DNA of 64,000 bases from Chrysemys picta bellii (Eukaryota > Chordata > Testudines > Emydidae). The translations under genes and the position numbers were made by a program. Positions within the stretch are counted from its first letter, which is position 1; each line of letters opens with the position of its first letter. The notes under the pieces were generated by a model. That model was not told where the DNA came from. It ran no database searches and saw only the letters and a program-made list of their open reading frames with translations. The DNA is taken from contig NC_088796.1 of NCBI RefSeq assembly GCF_011386835.1, positions 26,491,011 to 26,555,010 on the forward strand, read 5' to 3'. Shown piece by piece: positions 22,576-34,794 of this stretch.

Positions 22576-23989
22576 AAGGTCTAACACACAAGCAGAGTGA
22601 ACAATGTAATGGCAGCAAATGTCATGTTAGTGCCACAATTTTAGGGGGAGGGTGTTTACTTAGGAGGGGATAAACTAAATAGAAAGAAAATGGAAGGGAG
22701 AGAAGACACTGAAGGGAAGGGGAGTGAGGGAGACAGGGCAGGTGGAGAGTGAAGCTGAGGCGAAGAGACTGAGGGAGGAAGAGTTGTGCAAACAGCCAGT
22801 CAGCGCAGGGCATAGAAAGTCCAGTCAAAACTGTAGAAAGTTCTCTTTCCAAAGGGAATGAGGGTTGCCATAAACAATGCTCAAAACAACACTGGTCAAA
22901 AAAACCAGCCCCCCAAAAGCGGGGAGGATGGGAGGAGGATTTGCATCCGTGCATCATAATGCTGGCTGAGATTTGAGACAAAATATCATTGTGCTGGGTG
23001 CGGGACATAGTCAAAGAAAAAAAATGCGGCCACAGAGAAAAGCAGAAAAAAAACCCACGCTACAAAAGTATGAAAAATCCCACCCAACTTCAAAACAAAA
23101 AAATAAAAACAAATCCCAAGCCTAAAGTCACTTACTTACCGCTAGTTTGGCAACCTGCTCTCTGCAGTTTTCTCTCAAGGCCACATATTGGTGAGGGGTG
23201 GAGTGGGAGGCACCAGCTAGTCTTAGTGCCCCAAGTGTAAGGTGATCTTCTCTGTACAATTCTACATCCAGGTAGTATTGGGCAGGGGACAAAGGTGGTC
23301 TGAGATTGGCCCCATTTTACCCTTTCTTCCCAGAGCAGCAGTCCCTGCCTTGGCTGCGTCTGTTTACAGATGATGTTTGGAGCTGCAGCATTTAATGTGA
23401 CCTAGGCAAACTGCTGTGAAAATTTACCAGTCCAGACACCAAATCTATCCCCACCCTTTATTTTTCCTCTGATGGCTGAAGATCATGAAAAATCTTAATA
23501 TTGTATTTTCCCATCAAGAAAAAAAAAATTACTTGGACATAGTGAATGGAGTCTTGCAATGCTGATTTAGTAGCACATCAGTAAAGCAAAAGGCAAGTCA
23601 CATATTAGTTGTTGGACTGTAGCAGATTGCATAGATGGACCATGCCACAGGCTAGGATTGGCTAGGAACTGTTGGAGTAACATGTTACAGCAAAAAAAGT
23701 GTGTGATATACATTTCCATTTCCTGCTGTGTGAGCCATAGGCCACAAAATGCTAACGTTTTTACACTCGCTTTTTTGAAGCTATGGTGAGATTAGTTTAC
23801 TTCAATATGTTTGACTAATGTGTATTTGGCATCCCCTACCAATGTCTGATCCACGGTGCAGAATGGGTACAATGGACGAGGAGATCTCCACATAGAAATT
23901 TGCCTTCATTTGGGATTTCCTCTCTGGATTGTAAAAAGGGCAAGATCATAGCTCTCTGAAAAGGATGGTTTTGCAAGAAGTATAAACAG
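22576..23989. other. No gene seen downstream of GDNF
   Basis: A purine-rich stretch (22640-22790: GGAGGG/GAAGGG words) and A-runs near 23017-23110. No exon was recognised. An alternative GDNF polyadenylation signal (complement of 23457-23462) lies here. Confidence 0.45.
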
Positions 23990-26569
23990 CATCCATACAA
24001 CAATAGAAATGAGTTTTATTTTGTAAAAAGTTATAAAATGAATATTGTACAAAAATAAAGTCTGTAGAGAACTTTGGTTGATTAACACTAATAACTGAGA
24101 CATAAATTGTAGGTGAAGTAAAAACCTCCAGAGAATCATACTCCTGTTCTTGATGATAAGTTTTTTAAAAAATCACAAACTTTACCCTTTGTAGTTTGAA
24201 CATAGTGACCTGCTATAATTAAAGCCTATTTAGGCTGTTGCTTGAGGCAAGCTGTCAACCATCAATGAAGTACCATAGCAAGTGATAAAGTACTTATCAT
24301 TTCTGTGCTCAAAGCTAGCCTAAACTAACCACCGTGTTTCTGAGTTTTGACTCATCACACAGCCAGGATTGTACTATGCAAGTAATGCAGATGATGCTTT
24401 GACTGCTGTACGCTGCCCAACACAGTGGTTAATCCCCTGACCCAGCACAGCACTTAAACACGTGCTTAATGACTTCCATGGGGACTATTCATGATCTTGA
24501 GTGCTTTGCTGGAGTCGGGCCTTAGATTCTAATCCTGCAATTGATTGCATGTGGTGAATTGCCATGCATTCAGAGCTCATGAAGATGACTGTGCTCACTT
24601 ATCAATTGCAGGATTGGGACCTTAGTGAAGAAACTTGATTTAGGGCAAAATTCTCCTTTAAGCCACACGATGGTGGATCTTTGTGTGTTTTTTCCTTTCT
24701 TTCTTCCCCCGCAACCATGGGACCTTCCCCACTGGTATCAGTGCAGGTTCCATGTACTTAAAAGGAACAGAATAAGTATGGAGTCGTTACATGGATTGGA
24801 TAAATTATGATCCTAACCGCTGTTGTTGTTCAGTAGATTCTTGGTTGGATATTGTTTTTGTGGGAGTCAAGTCTTCACTTCAGTTGTCTATTATGTCTAG
24901 TATAAACATACTTCTGCTAATCTTTAATAAATAAACCTCCAACTTCATAACTTGTGCTAATCCCTTTGATACATAACCTCCTTCACCTTAAAGCAGTATC
25001 TTAGATGAAAACTTAAAATGGTTTTTACTATGCCAGTTGAATCCTGTAATGTTTCAGAAAATTATACAAAACACTTTGGTTATTTAACAAAATAGTTTGT
25101 TTACCTTCAGTCTACATTAAATCCAGGACTAACTACAAAAAGGGATTTAACCTTTTCTATATGGAAATATGGAAAGAAAAAACAAATATAACATGAAATT
25201 AAAATGACAAAAGTGTGATTAATCTTCATTTGTCAATCATACTTGTGAGGTCAGTTGGCAGAAGAAGTGTTTGTGAGAAAAACTGCATCAACATTATAAT
25301 ATTAATATAATTACTTTTTCTAACAAATTGATAATAATGGCCCCCATTCTGCAACCTGCACTCATGTGGAGTGTCACTAACTCATTCGGGTAGTAATGGA
25401 GTTGCTCACATAAATGTTATTCAACATGAATATGGGTTGCAGACTTTGGCCCTCTATTTTGAGATTTTAAACAGGGTTTTGTTAAAAAAGGTAAAGTAAG
25501 TGATTTTTTGCTTTCAAGTTAACTGTTAATACTTTTAAAAGCATGGCCCCTTGTTCCCAGCTTAACTGTCTTTGTATCTTGCGAGCACATTCCACTTTGG
25601 CACCTTTGAAAAAAACTTTAATAAATAAGGAACGGAAACTCATTAGTGAACTGTAATAAATAACAATAACTTAAATCTCAATAAATATCTTCTGTATATT
25701 TATGTCTTTGAATGGATGCATTGCATCAAGTAGTCTGTTCACTCACAATGACCAAATATTAAAGGAGTTATGTAAGTGACATTAGTCCTTTGTAAACCAA
25801 AAGAAACACATTTTGCATTTGTGTAGGCCAGGCTCATTGTTTCTATTATTCTACTAGGAGTGAGTGCTTAAAAACACAACGTGTTTTCAGAGGTAATAGA
25901 AGAATTAAATCTGATACTTAACTGTTTTGAAGAAATGTGAGATGGAAATAGCCTAAATCAAACAATAAGTGAAACTGTTTTGTTTTGTGTTGATTTTCCC
26001 CGGATGAACTTTAGCTGATTAATTTTGACACTTGCCTGATTTAACCTTGCACATATACTATGTAATAAAAAAGTTATCTCCAGTGTTTTGGAATAATCTT
26101 TTAACAGGCAATATTAGGGTGTATATTGGAGTGAAGCAAATACCACTTAAGCTTACCATTATTAATGCTACCCCAGTTTTTATAACTAAACTTAATAAAA
26201 AATAAGAACAAGGCATGATATTTAATAGGTTGTGTTTTTAAGCACATTCCTAGCTGATTCAACTCTCGTTGATAGTGGACCATGTCAAATGAAATAGTGA
26301 TAGCAACCTCCACCCATCCATTCTGAAACTCCACCCCTGAGCTTTGATGCCTTTTATTTGCTTTCCTGTAGAAATTAAAAGTTCCAACTTTTCTATCCTG
26401 TCCAGTTCTCTGTGCTGGATCTTGTCCTACCAGGCTCCCATGACATCTGTTTTCCTGCATCCTTGGTCCTCTTTCTCAGTTCTGAACAGACGTTTCCTTG
26501 GGAACCTTGGTCCTGTTCTTTGCATTGTAGTAGGAATGCAATATTGTATTAATCTCAAAAAAAAAAAAA
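23990..26569 (-). other. GDNF: GDNF 3' UTR (probable extent)
   Basis: The start is fixed by the stop codon. Just after it the minus strand has a T-run, then a stretch resembling the mammalian GDNF 3' UTR from memory (around 26470-26545, GCATTCCTACTACAATGCAA and onwards). The end is uncertain. An AATAAA on the minus strand (complement of 24015-24020) would give about 2.55 kb, close to the usual length. A second AATAAA at the complement of 23457-23462 is an alternative. The stretch is AT-rich and largely free of recognisable young repeats, as expected of a conserved UTR. Confidence 0.5.
24428..24545 (+). repeat. Old repeat with CACTTAAACACGTGCTTAA core
   Basis: CCAGCACAGCACTTAAACAC, GTGCTTAATGACTTCCATGG and GAGTGCTTTGCTGGAGTCGG form an inverted-repeat unit known to be dispersed in sauropsids. 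A second copy is at 39300-39495. If the GDNF 3' UTR reaches 24.0 kb, this unit lies inside it. Confidence 0.5.
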
Positions 26570-27054
26570 TCAGACACATCCACATCTTTTAGCGGAATGT
26601 TTTTTCAATATATGGTAAACCAAGTTATCGTCCAAAAATGAAAGGTCATCATCATAGGCAATGGGTCTGCAGCAAGCTTGCCTCACTTTATCATTGACCA
26701 GCTTTTTCTTTCTGGTTAAATTTTTTAAAATTTTGTCATATGTGGTCTCGGCTGCATCACAAGATCCACTGCAGTACCGAAAAATCAGCTCTTCTTTGGT
26801 TTCATATCCCAAATCCAAGTCAGTCACATTTAAATGTATTTCTGTTAAGACACAACCTCGATTTTTGCCCTTTTGACCTCGCCGTCCCTTTTTACTGGAA
26901 TTCTCTGTATTAACAGCTGCATTTTGCCGACTTCTCTCCCGTTTAGAAAAAATTGGAGTTTGTTTATCTGGTGACCTTCTGAGTCTTTTTATAGTGGCTT
27001 GAATAAAGTCCACTACATTGTCAAACTGATCTGGATAATCCTCTGGCATGTTAG
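26570..27054 (-). CDS. GDNF: GDNF last exon: proprotein junction and complete mature growth factor
   Basis: This exon encodes residues 58-218, ending in KRCGCV and TGA (complement of 26570-26572). The acceptor is TTTCTTTTTCAAATAG, with exon base 1 at 27054. The sequence begins with Ser-Asn then MPEDYPDQFD, the hallmark GDNF prodomain. A furin-type site KRLRR ends at residue 84, giving a 134-residue mature factor, the same length as the mammalian one. The seven cysteines of the GDNF/TGF-beta cystine knot are at 125, 152, 156, 185, 186, 215 and 217 (CSGSC, ACC, CGC). N-glycosylation sequons are at N133 (NVT) and N169 (NLT). A basic heparin-binding stretch (KKGRRGQKGKNR) precedes the first cysteine. 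The exons give 219 codons including stop, without frameshift or internal stop. The factor dimerises and signals through GFRA1 and RET in enteric neuron, kidney and motor neuron development (family knowledge). Confidence 0.98.
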
Positions 27055-27499
27055 CTATTTGAAAAAGAAAGAGAGAACAGGTTTTGTTAGAAGTGGATGG
27101 CCATTTTTATTTGTCCTCGATGTTTTAATCAAAGTCCACTAGAACTTGACCAATATTATAATTCAACAAAATGTCAGGCCTATGGAAGCTATTCTATCAG
27201 TTGTGTATTTCAAAAAGTATACATAGCAGGGTCCAAAAACTGGGAAAGAAAAATGTGACAAGGTATAAATGTTAGATAAGCAGACCTACTGTAGAAGGGT
27301 CACATAGACCTTCCTAGTCTACTGTAGATAAGGGTTCCCTCTGATTATCATTCTGATTAGAAAGACTAACAGTGGGTAAAGGATATGCTCCTGGAATGAT
27401 GGCAATGGTAGAAAGGAGCTGTCTGTAGCTAACTGACTGGTCAAGTTGAGTTATTGCCCCTGGCTAAATGCTTGCTTTTTGATGTAGCTGAGGATATTA

Positions 27500-27990
27500 T
27501 TATTAGAGCTGGTTGAAAATTTTCACGTGGAACAGTTTCTGTCAGAGAATAATTTGCCAAAATTGAAACATTTCACAGGAATGTATCAATTTTGTTAAAA
27601 TTTTCATGGGAAATTATTGAAACATTTCATTTTGACTTTTATGTTCTGATATGCTATAATACACCTCTACCTCGATATAACGCTGTCCTCGGGAGCCAAA
27701 AAATCTTACCGCATTATAGGTGAAACCTTCAATGAACTTGCCCCCCCAGAGCACTGCTTTACCGCGTTATATCTGAATTTGTGTTATATCGGGTCACGGT
27801 GTACAATATATCAAAATGAAACATTTTGATAGGCTGAAACTAAATATTTTAGGAATAATTTATTTCATGAAAAATTCTGAGATTTCAACTTTTCATATCA
27901 ATTGGAAACAAAACCAATTTTGAAATTCTGGCATTTCCAGTGGGATAGAAATTCTGACTTTCAACAAGCTCAAGTTATTATGCTGTAAGC
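27500..27990. repeat. AT-rich interspersed repeat, split by a MITE
   Basis: Starts GAGCTGGTTGAAAATTTTCA and ends CAACAAGCTC; inner words GAAACATTTCATTTTGAC and AAAATGAAACATTTTGAT are inverted. It resembles 18243-18605. A 140-bp element sits in the middle at 27662-27801. Confidence 0.55.
27662..27801. mobile_element. 140-bp mariner/Tigger-type MITE with TA duplication
   Basis: Ends CACCTCTACCTCGATATAAC and (inverted) CACCGTGACCCGATATAACA, flanked by TA on both sides. The interior has CCGCATTATAGGTGAAACC and ACCGCGTTATATC. TA target duplication is typical of the Tc1/mariner superfamily. A longer copy lies at 62072-62258. Confidence 0.85.
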
Positions 27991-27993
27991 TTA

Positions 27994-28266
27994 ACTAAGT
28001 CTACATCTATACTGCAGCCAGGATCAATGCTCTGAGATCAATCCATTGGCAGTCGATTTAGCGGGTTTAATGAAGACCTGCCAAATTGACAGCAGATCGC
28101 TCTCCAGTCGACCCCCATACTCTACCCCCGATGAGAAGAGTAAGGTAAGTCGACGGGAGAGTTTCTCCCGTTCACCCCCCGCAGTAACTCGACCTAAGGT
28201 ACGTCGACTCCAGCTACAATATTCTCAAAACTGGAGTAGCATAGCATGGGTAGACATAGCCTAAGT
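27994..28266. mobile_element. MITE of the GTCTACA-end group with GTCGAC-rich interior
   Basis: The left end is AAGTCTACATCTATACTGCA and the right end GGGTAGACATAGCCTAAG. Interior blocks AGTCGATTTAGCGGGTTTAA and AAGGTAAGTCGACGGGAGA match the reverse complement of the element at 34348-34636. Confidence 0.7.
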
Positions 28267-28516
28267 GAAGGGGTGACTGGAGCCATTGTATGGGCATCAT
28301 TTTATTATTTAATCTAAACACATAAATATAGCACAGGAGTGAGAACTTTCTTGCCTCATGCACAGTGCCAGAACTTTAGTCATTGAAGGCATGCATCCTT
28401 TGCAAGGATCAGAAGGAAGATATCTGTGGATTCTCCTCTCAACAGCTGGATGACATGCAGGATGATAGGGGATTGTGTTGACAAAATCTTCACAGATGCC
28501 AGTGCAGACTGCCACC

Positions 28517-29400
28517 TGTGAAGTTGCTTTCAGAGGGTCAGATCCTTAAACACACACACAGCTGTACACTTCCTTCTCCAACACAGAACCACACCGTCAC
28601 CACCAAGATGGTCCAGTGCTTAGATGGGATCAGTTCATGGATGAAGACCAACTGGTTGAAGCTAAAGCTGAGCATGACAGAGGTGTTGCTGGTGGGCAGA
28701 GAAAAGCATTTTGAAGAGTTTGCAGCCACAGTGCAGTCTCCTTTGGTTGAAGATACACACCCACAATTGGTCAATTCAGTCCATAGTTTAAGCATGCTCC
28801 TGGGTGCCTCACTGACCCAAGCTCTCACATAACAGCATCTGTGAGTAATGCTTTCTACTGTCTCTGGTTGGCTAGGAGATTCCGTCCTGTCCTGGTGAAT
28901 AATGCCTTGGCCTCAGTTATTCACACTTTATTCATCTCTTGGCTGGACTACAGCAATGCAATACATCTGGGCACAAAGACTTCAGCACTTAGGAAACTCC
29001 AACTAGTACAGAACGCTGCAGCACATCTCTTCCTCAACACAGGCTACCACAAACACACCAGACCTATCCTCCACTCTCCACACTGGCTCCCTACAGAATA
29101 TGAATCAAGTTCACGTTCTTAGTCCTTATCTTCAAGGTACTCATTGACCTGGGCCCCAGGATATCTAACAAACTGCCTAAAGTGCCCAGATGAAGACCGT
29201 AGTTGACAACTTCACTCCTGTGGCACAATGGAACTCACTACAATAAAGTAAAGCTCATCTGTGCAGGAGACAGAGCTGTCTCTGGGGCCAGTCCAAGTCT
29301 GTGGAATGAACTCCTCCAGGAACTGACGACCATCCAAATCTTACCACCTTTCTCTGTAAGTGCAAGGTGCATTTCTTTGACCTGCCTTCTCTAACAGAAA
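28517..29400 (+). pseudogene. L2-like LINE, C-terminal reverse transcriptase and tail
   Basis: Plus-strand text DGISSWMKTNWLKLKLSMTE, VLLVG, then LGASL, RRFRPVL, HTLFISWLDYSNAIHLG, LRKLQLVQNAAAHLFLN and PILHSPHWLPTEYE is the thumb and C-terminal region of L2/CR1-clade reverse transcriptases (compare the usual SRLDYCNALY and LQLVQNAAAR). Frame breaks lie near 28830 and 29105. The 5' part, including the catalytic YADD-type motif, is missing. Inside the GDNF intron, opposite to it. Confidence 0.85.
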
Positions 29401-29499
29401 TACTTAGCAACATGTATATTTATATATTTTTAACACTCCTACCAAACAGGAATTCCACTGCATACACTTCTCCCCCTGGAGAGAGGATGAGAGAATAAA

Positions 29500-30225
29500 C
29501 ATGTGACAGATGTTAGGATGAAATTCAATAAGGACAAACGCAAAGTATTCCACTTAGGAAGGAAAGGGATCTGGGGGTCATAGTGGACTACAAGCTAGAT
29601 ATGAGTCAACAATGTAACCCTGTTGCAAAAAAAGTGAACATCATTCTGGGATGTATTAGCAGAAGTGCTGTAAGCAAGACATGAGAAGTAATTCTTCTGC
29701 TCTACTCTGCACTGATTAGGCCTCAACTGGAGTATTGTGTCCAGTTCTGGGCACCACATTTCAGGAAAGATGTGGACAAATTGGAGAAAGTCCAGAGAAC
29801 AGCAAAAAAATGATTAAAAGTCTAGAAAACATGACCTATGAGGGAAGATTGAAAAAATTGGGTTTGTTTAGTCTGGAAAAGAGAAGACAGAGGGACATAA
29901 CAGTTTTCAAGTACATAAAAAGTTATTACAAGGAGGAGGGAGAAAAATTGTTCTTCTTAACCGGTGAGGATAGAACAAGAAGCAATGGGCTTAAATTGCA
30001 GCAAGGGAAGTTTAGGTTAGACATCAGGAAAAACTTCCTAACTGTCAAGGTGGTTAAGCACTGGAATAAATTGTCTAGGGAGGTTGTGGAATCTCCATCA
30101 TTGGAGATTTTTAAGAGCAGGTCACCTTTCAGGGATGGTCTAGATAATACTTAGTCCTGCCATGAGTGCAGGCAACTGGACTAGATGACCTCTTAAGCTC
30201 TCTTCCAGTCCTATGATTCTGTTAG
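29500..30225 (+). mobile_element. CR1 LINE 3' end, 5'-truncated
   Basis: ORF2 tail: ATGAAATTCAATAAGGACAA, then text equivalent to [20 protein letters not shown] (29735-29790), KSLENMTYEGRLKKLGLFSL, KRRQRDITVFKYIKSYY, GEDRTRSNGLKLQQGKFRLD and VKHWNKLSREVVESPSLEIF. It ends GACTAGATGACCTCTTAAGC ... TATGATTCTG. A longer intact tail than the other copies, so perhaps younger; still 5'-truncated and dead. Confidence 0.93.
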
Positions 30226-30513
30226 TTATGTTGCTTAATGCACAACTGGAAGGTGCGCAGATATTATGGTGGTGAACGAGGTACAAGAATTTATATAGAC
30301 TAGAACATACATACACAGAGCCTGAGTAAAAGGGCTATGCATGGGGGAAATATGTGGGCATTTATGCTCTTAAAAATCCTCCTTCCAAGCTCAAAGTATG
30401 GTGTAGGGCTTCTGTGTATCTGGTTTGCAGTCTCACCTACAGTCTATATGCAGGAGAAAGGACCATCCAATTCAACAGGCCCCTGTATGTGAGGCTTGTG
30501 GTAACAGAATCAG

Positions 30514-31534
30514 CAGTGTTGCGAACCCTGCAAGTTCAAAAATGATGACTCCAAAAATCATGAAACTTACTTAAAAATCATGAGATTTATTTTATTTTTA
30601 CATCACATTTCTGAGGCCTGTTTTCTGATTTTTGAACTTATGGTGGGAATTACTTGTGTGTATGCATGTGCACAGCATGTACATTTTATCGAACTTACTC
30701 TGAAACACAAAAATAAACACAACGGTGGGGGTGGTGTTGAACATATCCTGCTTCCCTTTACTGCTGGAGGGCCTCATGCCACCTCTCCCTGGGCAGACTC
30801 CCCTAAACCCTCCCTGCTCCTGCCCTGGGAACTTTCAGTAGCTCTTTACCCTGGACACTATCCCCTTCTCTCCACTCAGGTGCTGCCCCTGATCAGCTCC
30901 CTCCCACTCAGCTCCTTCCATCCAATGGGTTCAATCCCCTGCCTGCTCTGTCCCTCCTCTGGACATGTGCCCGCCCAGCTGCCCCCACCCTCACCACCAT
31001 CCCAGGACAATGTCCCTTCCTCTCTCCTACCCCCATATAAGGAGCCCAATGCAGTGGATGGACTGCAGCGTGCAGCATTTTGTAGGGGAGTGAAAGGGGC
31101 AGGGAGCAGGTGCTGCCCCCGAGCACTCTCCCTGCAGCTTCTCCTGCCCACATGGGCTACTGCTTCTCAGCTCTGCCCAGGCAGAGCAGCCTCTGTTGGA
31201 GGCAGCTGGAACTGCAGTCCAACTCATACAGCTAGGGCTGCCAACAGCAGTATTAGTGGGTGACGCTAAAGCTGCAGCATCAGTCCTGAGTTGGATCCCC
31301 AAAAATCATAAGCGGTGGGTTCATTTTATTTGCCTTTTGTTTTTTGAGACTTTGAGGTACACTCAGGCAATGCTTTTACCACAACCATTAGGGTAAGTTT
31401 TAGAAATGTACTTATTTTTGTTTAAATGAAGCCTGAGATTTTCATCTAATCACTTGTCTTCAGGAGCTGGGGCTTTAACATATACATCAGATACCATGAG
31501 ACTCATGATAAAGTTGTGAGAGTTGGCCACACTG
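30514..31534. mobile_element. ~1-kb non-autonomous element, ends CAGTGTTGC / GGCCACACTG
   Basis: The left end CAGTGTTGCGAACCCTGCAA and, inverted, the right end CAGTGTGGCCAACTCTCACA form imperfect TIRs. Internally AAATCATGAGATT and CATGAGACTCATGATAAAGT are also inverted. The CAG...CTG ends fit hAT, but no 8-bp duplication could be found. The GC-rich middle (30760-31250) carries compositional open frames only. Confidence 0.6.
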
Positions 31535-32628
31535 ATAGCCACACATTCCCTCAGCCAAACAACAATGGCCCCACTCATTTTCCTATATAGAGAGCCACCA
31601 AAGAGTTCTGCTCCATGGCTCTCAGAGGATCATCATGTTCTCTGGGCAAGTTCTCCACTACATTCCCCAAGTCTGCATTTCTAGTTGATTTGAGGCATCA
31701 AGTGCCAGAGAGGATTGTATTTGGCGATGAGCCCCTTTTAAGAAACAATTTATACTGCATACAAGAAGAATGTATAAATAAAGTAGGTCCAAATGTCATT
31801 TTGGAACAGCAGACTCCAACACGGCCATGTTCCAAAGAAGACAGAAACTAAATTGCCCCATCTGTCTTTAATGGGAAACTATCAGAGAAAATCTGGCACA
31901 AAATTTAGGTTTTATAAAGCTAATCTTTTAATTCCACTGTCAACAGATTTTTTTTGAAAACATTCCCCTGCAGTGGTGACAACCCAGACAAGAGTATTAG
32001 TACAAGAAACCCTCAAAGCAAAAGTGACCAGAAATTGATTTCATTGGGAGAAGCTGGATCTCCAGCACTTTTGAAAATCTGATCACTTATTTATGTAGGA
32101 GCCTAACTTAGGTGCTCACTTTTGAAAATCTTGGCCATCAGGTTTTAGAGAAAAGGCTTAAATCCCACTTATTGCAAAATAGTTCTCTGTAAAAGATGCC
32201 TTTTCACTAACATGCAATTTTGAATGGAAACAATTTTTTCTGGTCCATACAATTATTTTAGGAAAGAAATAATTTTGTATACTTATCTACAATAGAATCG
32301 CAGAGTTATGAACATCTTCGGAATGGAGGTTGTTCGTAGCTCTGAAATGTTTGTAATTCTGAACAAAACATGGTCCAAAAGTTCACAACTGAACATTGAC
32401 TTAATACAGCTTTGAAACTTTACTATGCAGAAGAAAAACGCTGCTTTCTCTTTATTTTTAATAGTCTACATTTAACACCATACAGTACTGTATTTGTTTG
32501 GTTGGGGTTTTTTTGGTCTCTGGTGCTGCCTTATTGTGTACTTCCAGGTGTGTGATTGATTGGTCAGTTCGTAACGCTGGTGTTCGTAACTCTGTACATA
32601 ATTTTTTACTCTCTATGTTAACTCGCAT
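31535..32628. other. No gene seen
   Basis: Intronic AT-rich DNA. It includes an unclassified repeat-like segment TTCGGAATGGAGGTTGTTCG (32316) and CTGAACAAAACATGGTCC. No exon recognised. Confidence 0.45.
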
Positions 32629-32636
32629 TTTGCATA

Positions 32637-32894
32637 CAGGGCTGGTTTTAGGACCTGCGGGGCCTGACTCGAATACCCGGCGGCGGTCCAGGTCTTCGGT
32701 GGCACTTCGGCGGCGGGGGGTCCTTTACTCGTCTCCAGATCTTCCGCGGCACTGAAGGACCCCCCCCGTCGCCGAAGTGCTGCTGAAGACCCGGAGCGGA
32801 CCGCTGCCGGATAAGTAAAAAAAAATTTAAAAGGCGCCTAAGGCGCGGGGCCCGATTCCGGGGAATCGCGGGAATTGGCCTAAAGCCGGCCCTG
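32637..32894. mobile_element. 258-bp hAT-type element, perfect 8-bp target duplication
   Basis: CAGGGCTGGTTTTAGG at the left end pairs with CTAAAGCCGGCCCTG at the right end. It is flanked by TTTGCATA at 32629-32636 and 32895-32902. The interior is GC-rich and has CTTCGGCGGCG/CGTCGCCGAAG inverted blocks. Non-coding. Confidence 0.95.
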
Positions 32895-32902
32895 TTTGCA
32901 TA

Positions 32903-34004
32903 GCTCTTTAACGTATCTTAAATGGTTGTTGTGTTACCATCTCTAAACACCAAACACAATTTACATTATGACCCCCAAAGTTCAGGGGGTTTGATTCAGC
33001 CCATTATAATGATAGGGGTTATTTGCAAATTTCAGATCCAGACCTGGGTTTGGCTCAAAGGCTCCTTCTACCAAAATAAGGTCCAAAGTTTTAGTTCAGG
33101 ACCCTCTCAACTTAAACTCTACTTCTATTTTGACCATGGTGAGTCCGAGAGGGTCCGGTTGTTCTCCCATTAGCCTCGCTAGCATTTTGATCATTCTGTT
33201 GCATACATTTATAAGCTAGAAAGAAATGGGTTGTGAAGTGGGAAAAAAGACTCATTTAGAAATATTTTTCAGTAATAAGCCTATCAAGCAGAAATTAGAA
33301 CCGAATCCCTGGAAATAAACTAACCTATCTATGCTGAAAAGTTATCAGGATTTAAACAATTAAAATAACACCAGTCTGAAGACTGATTTTGCTTTTATGC
33401 TTTGCATGAAAATGTGTGGGGCAAGGGGTGAAACAGAAACATGTCAGTTGTATTCATTAAAAAATATAACATCAAAGATGTCAAGGTCAATTTGTCTTTA
33501 AATGATTAATACTGTTCTAGTTCATTACCTTATTCACTGACTTGCCAGCTCACAAAGAGACATTACATTCTTTCCTGTAACTTAGAATTCCCATAGAAAC
33601 CGACACTGTCATTGGTGTCACCTGTCTCTCATCAAGGTGAAGTGTTAAGTATCCTGATGCATCTGACTCCTAGGCCTTTTAATGTCAGATACAATGAGCC
33701 AGTATTAGAAAAAGTACTGAATTAAAATAGCTTTTGTAATTTTTCCTTTTATGGTTACAAAGATTTTCTCTTTATAGCTCACGAGCTTGAAGGCCCATCA
33801 TATGCCAGGGTATGATCAATAAATCAGTTGATAGTTATCGCTAATCTGCCTATTAATTCATATTTTTAAGTTTGTGTTCAGCCTTTTACAGGGTTTTCAT
33901 TTGTTTCCCGTAATCTTTCTACCTCCTCAACTGTGCTTCTCAGTTCACAGTACTTGCGAGAAAATCAGATTCCATCTGTTTCCAGTAAAAGAAGGAAACT
34001 AGGG
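32903..34004. other. No gene seen
   Basis: Intronic DNA without recognised exons. 32950-33175 has the look of an old interspersed repeat (TTTGATTCAGCCCATTATAA ... GAGAGGGTCCGGTTGTTCTC), but no ends were found. Confidence 0.4.
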
Positions 34005-34342
34005 CAGCAGTTCTCCAACTGTGGGTTGGGACCCTATTTTAATTGGGTCTCCAGGACCAGCATTAGACTTGCTGGAACCCAGGGCTGAAGCTGAAGCCCA
34101 AGCTCCACCCCCACCCAGGGCAGCAGGGCTCGGGCTCTGGCCTTTCCCCCCCCGGGGAAGCAGGGCTTGGGCTCTGACCCCCTCTCCCCCCCCATCTGGG
34201 GCGGCAGGGCTTGGGCTCCAGCCTCCTCTCCCCCCTCCCCACCTGGGGCAGCAGGACTCGGGCTCTGTCCCCCCACCCGGGGTCTTATAGTAACTTCGTT
34301 TTCAGAAGGGGGTCATGGTGCAATGAAGTTTGGGAGCTCCTG
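34005..34342. mobile_element. 338-bp hAT-type element with internal minisatellite
   Basis: The left end CAGCAGTTCTCCAACTGTGG resembles the common CAGTGGTTCTCAACC hAT terminus; the right end is AGTTTGGGAGCTCCTG. The 8-bp target duplication AACTAGGG (33997-34004 and 34343-34350) is perfect. The middle has three to four imperfect units of about 40-50 bp built on GGCAGCAGGGCTYGGGCTCT followed by C-runs. Confidence 0.95.
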
Positions 34343-34347
34343 AACTA

Positions 34348-34636
34348 GGGCCTTGTCTACACTACCAGGGTAAGTTGACCTAAGTTACGCTACTCCAGCT
34401 TCATGAATAATATAGCTGGAATTGACGTAGCTTCGGTTGACTTATTACGGTGTTTATATTGCGCTGCGTTGATGAAGACATTCTCCCGTCGACTTACCTT
34501 ACTCTTCTTCTTCTGGTGCAGTACCGGAGAGCACTCTGTGGCTGATTTAGCGAGTCTTCACTAGACCCACTAAATCGATCCCCACTGCATCGATTGCAGC
34601 AGCATCTATCCCCAGTAAGTATAGATATGGCCAAAG
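34348..34636. mobile_element. MITE of the GTCTACA-end group
   Basis: Left end GGGCCTTGTCTACACTACCA, right end GTATAGATATGGCCAAAG. It contains GTTGACCTAAGTTACGCTAC, TCCCGTCGACTTACCTTACT and CTAAATCGATCCCCACTGC, matching (inverted) the element at 27994 and partly the one at 55003. It abuts the hAT element at 34005-34342. Confidence 0.7.
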
Positions 34637-34794
34637 AGAAGTGACAGAAAAATCCCATTTGCTAAACTTCACTTGCTGTCATCTGTGGGTGTGTTAGGGA
34701 AAAACATGCTCAGGAGAGTTGGGTAAAGTAGATACAAACTTGTTCAAGGTGAGAGGTCTACAATAGAGGACTTCTCAGGCCTAATTTTGAGGCC

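Noticed and set aside
30580..31302. 227-codon plus-strand frame
   Set aside because: Falls in the GC-rich middle of a non-autonomous transposon; Pro/Ser-rich text with no domain.
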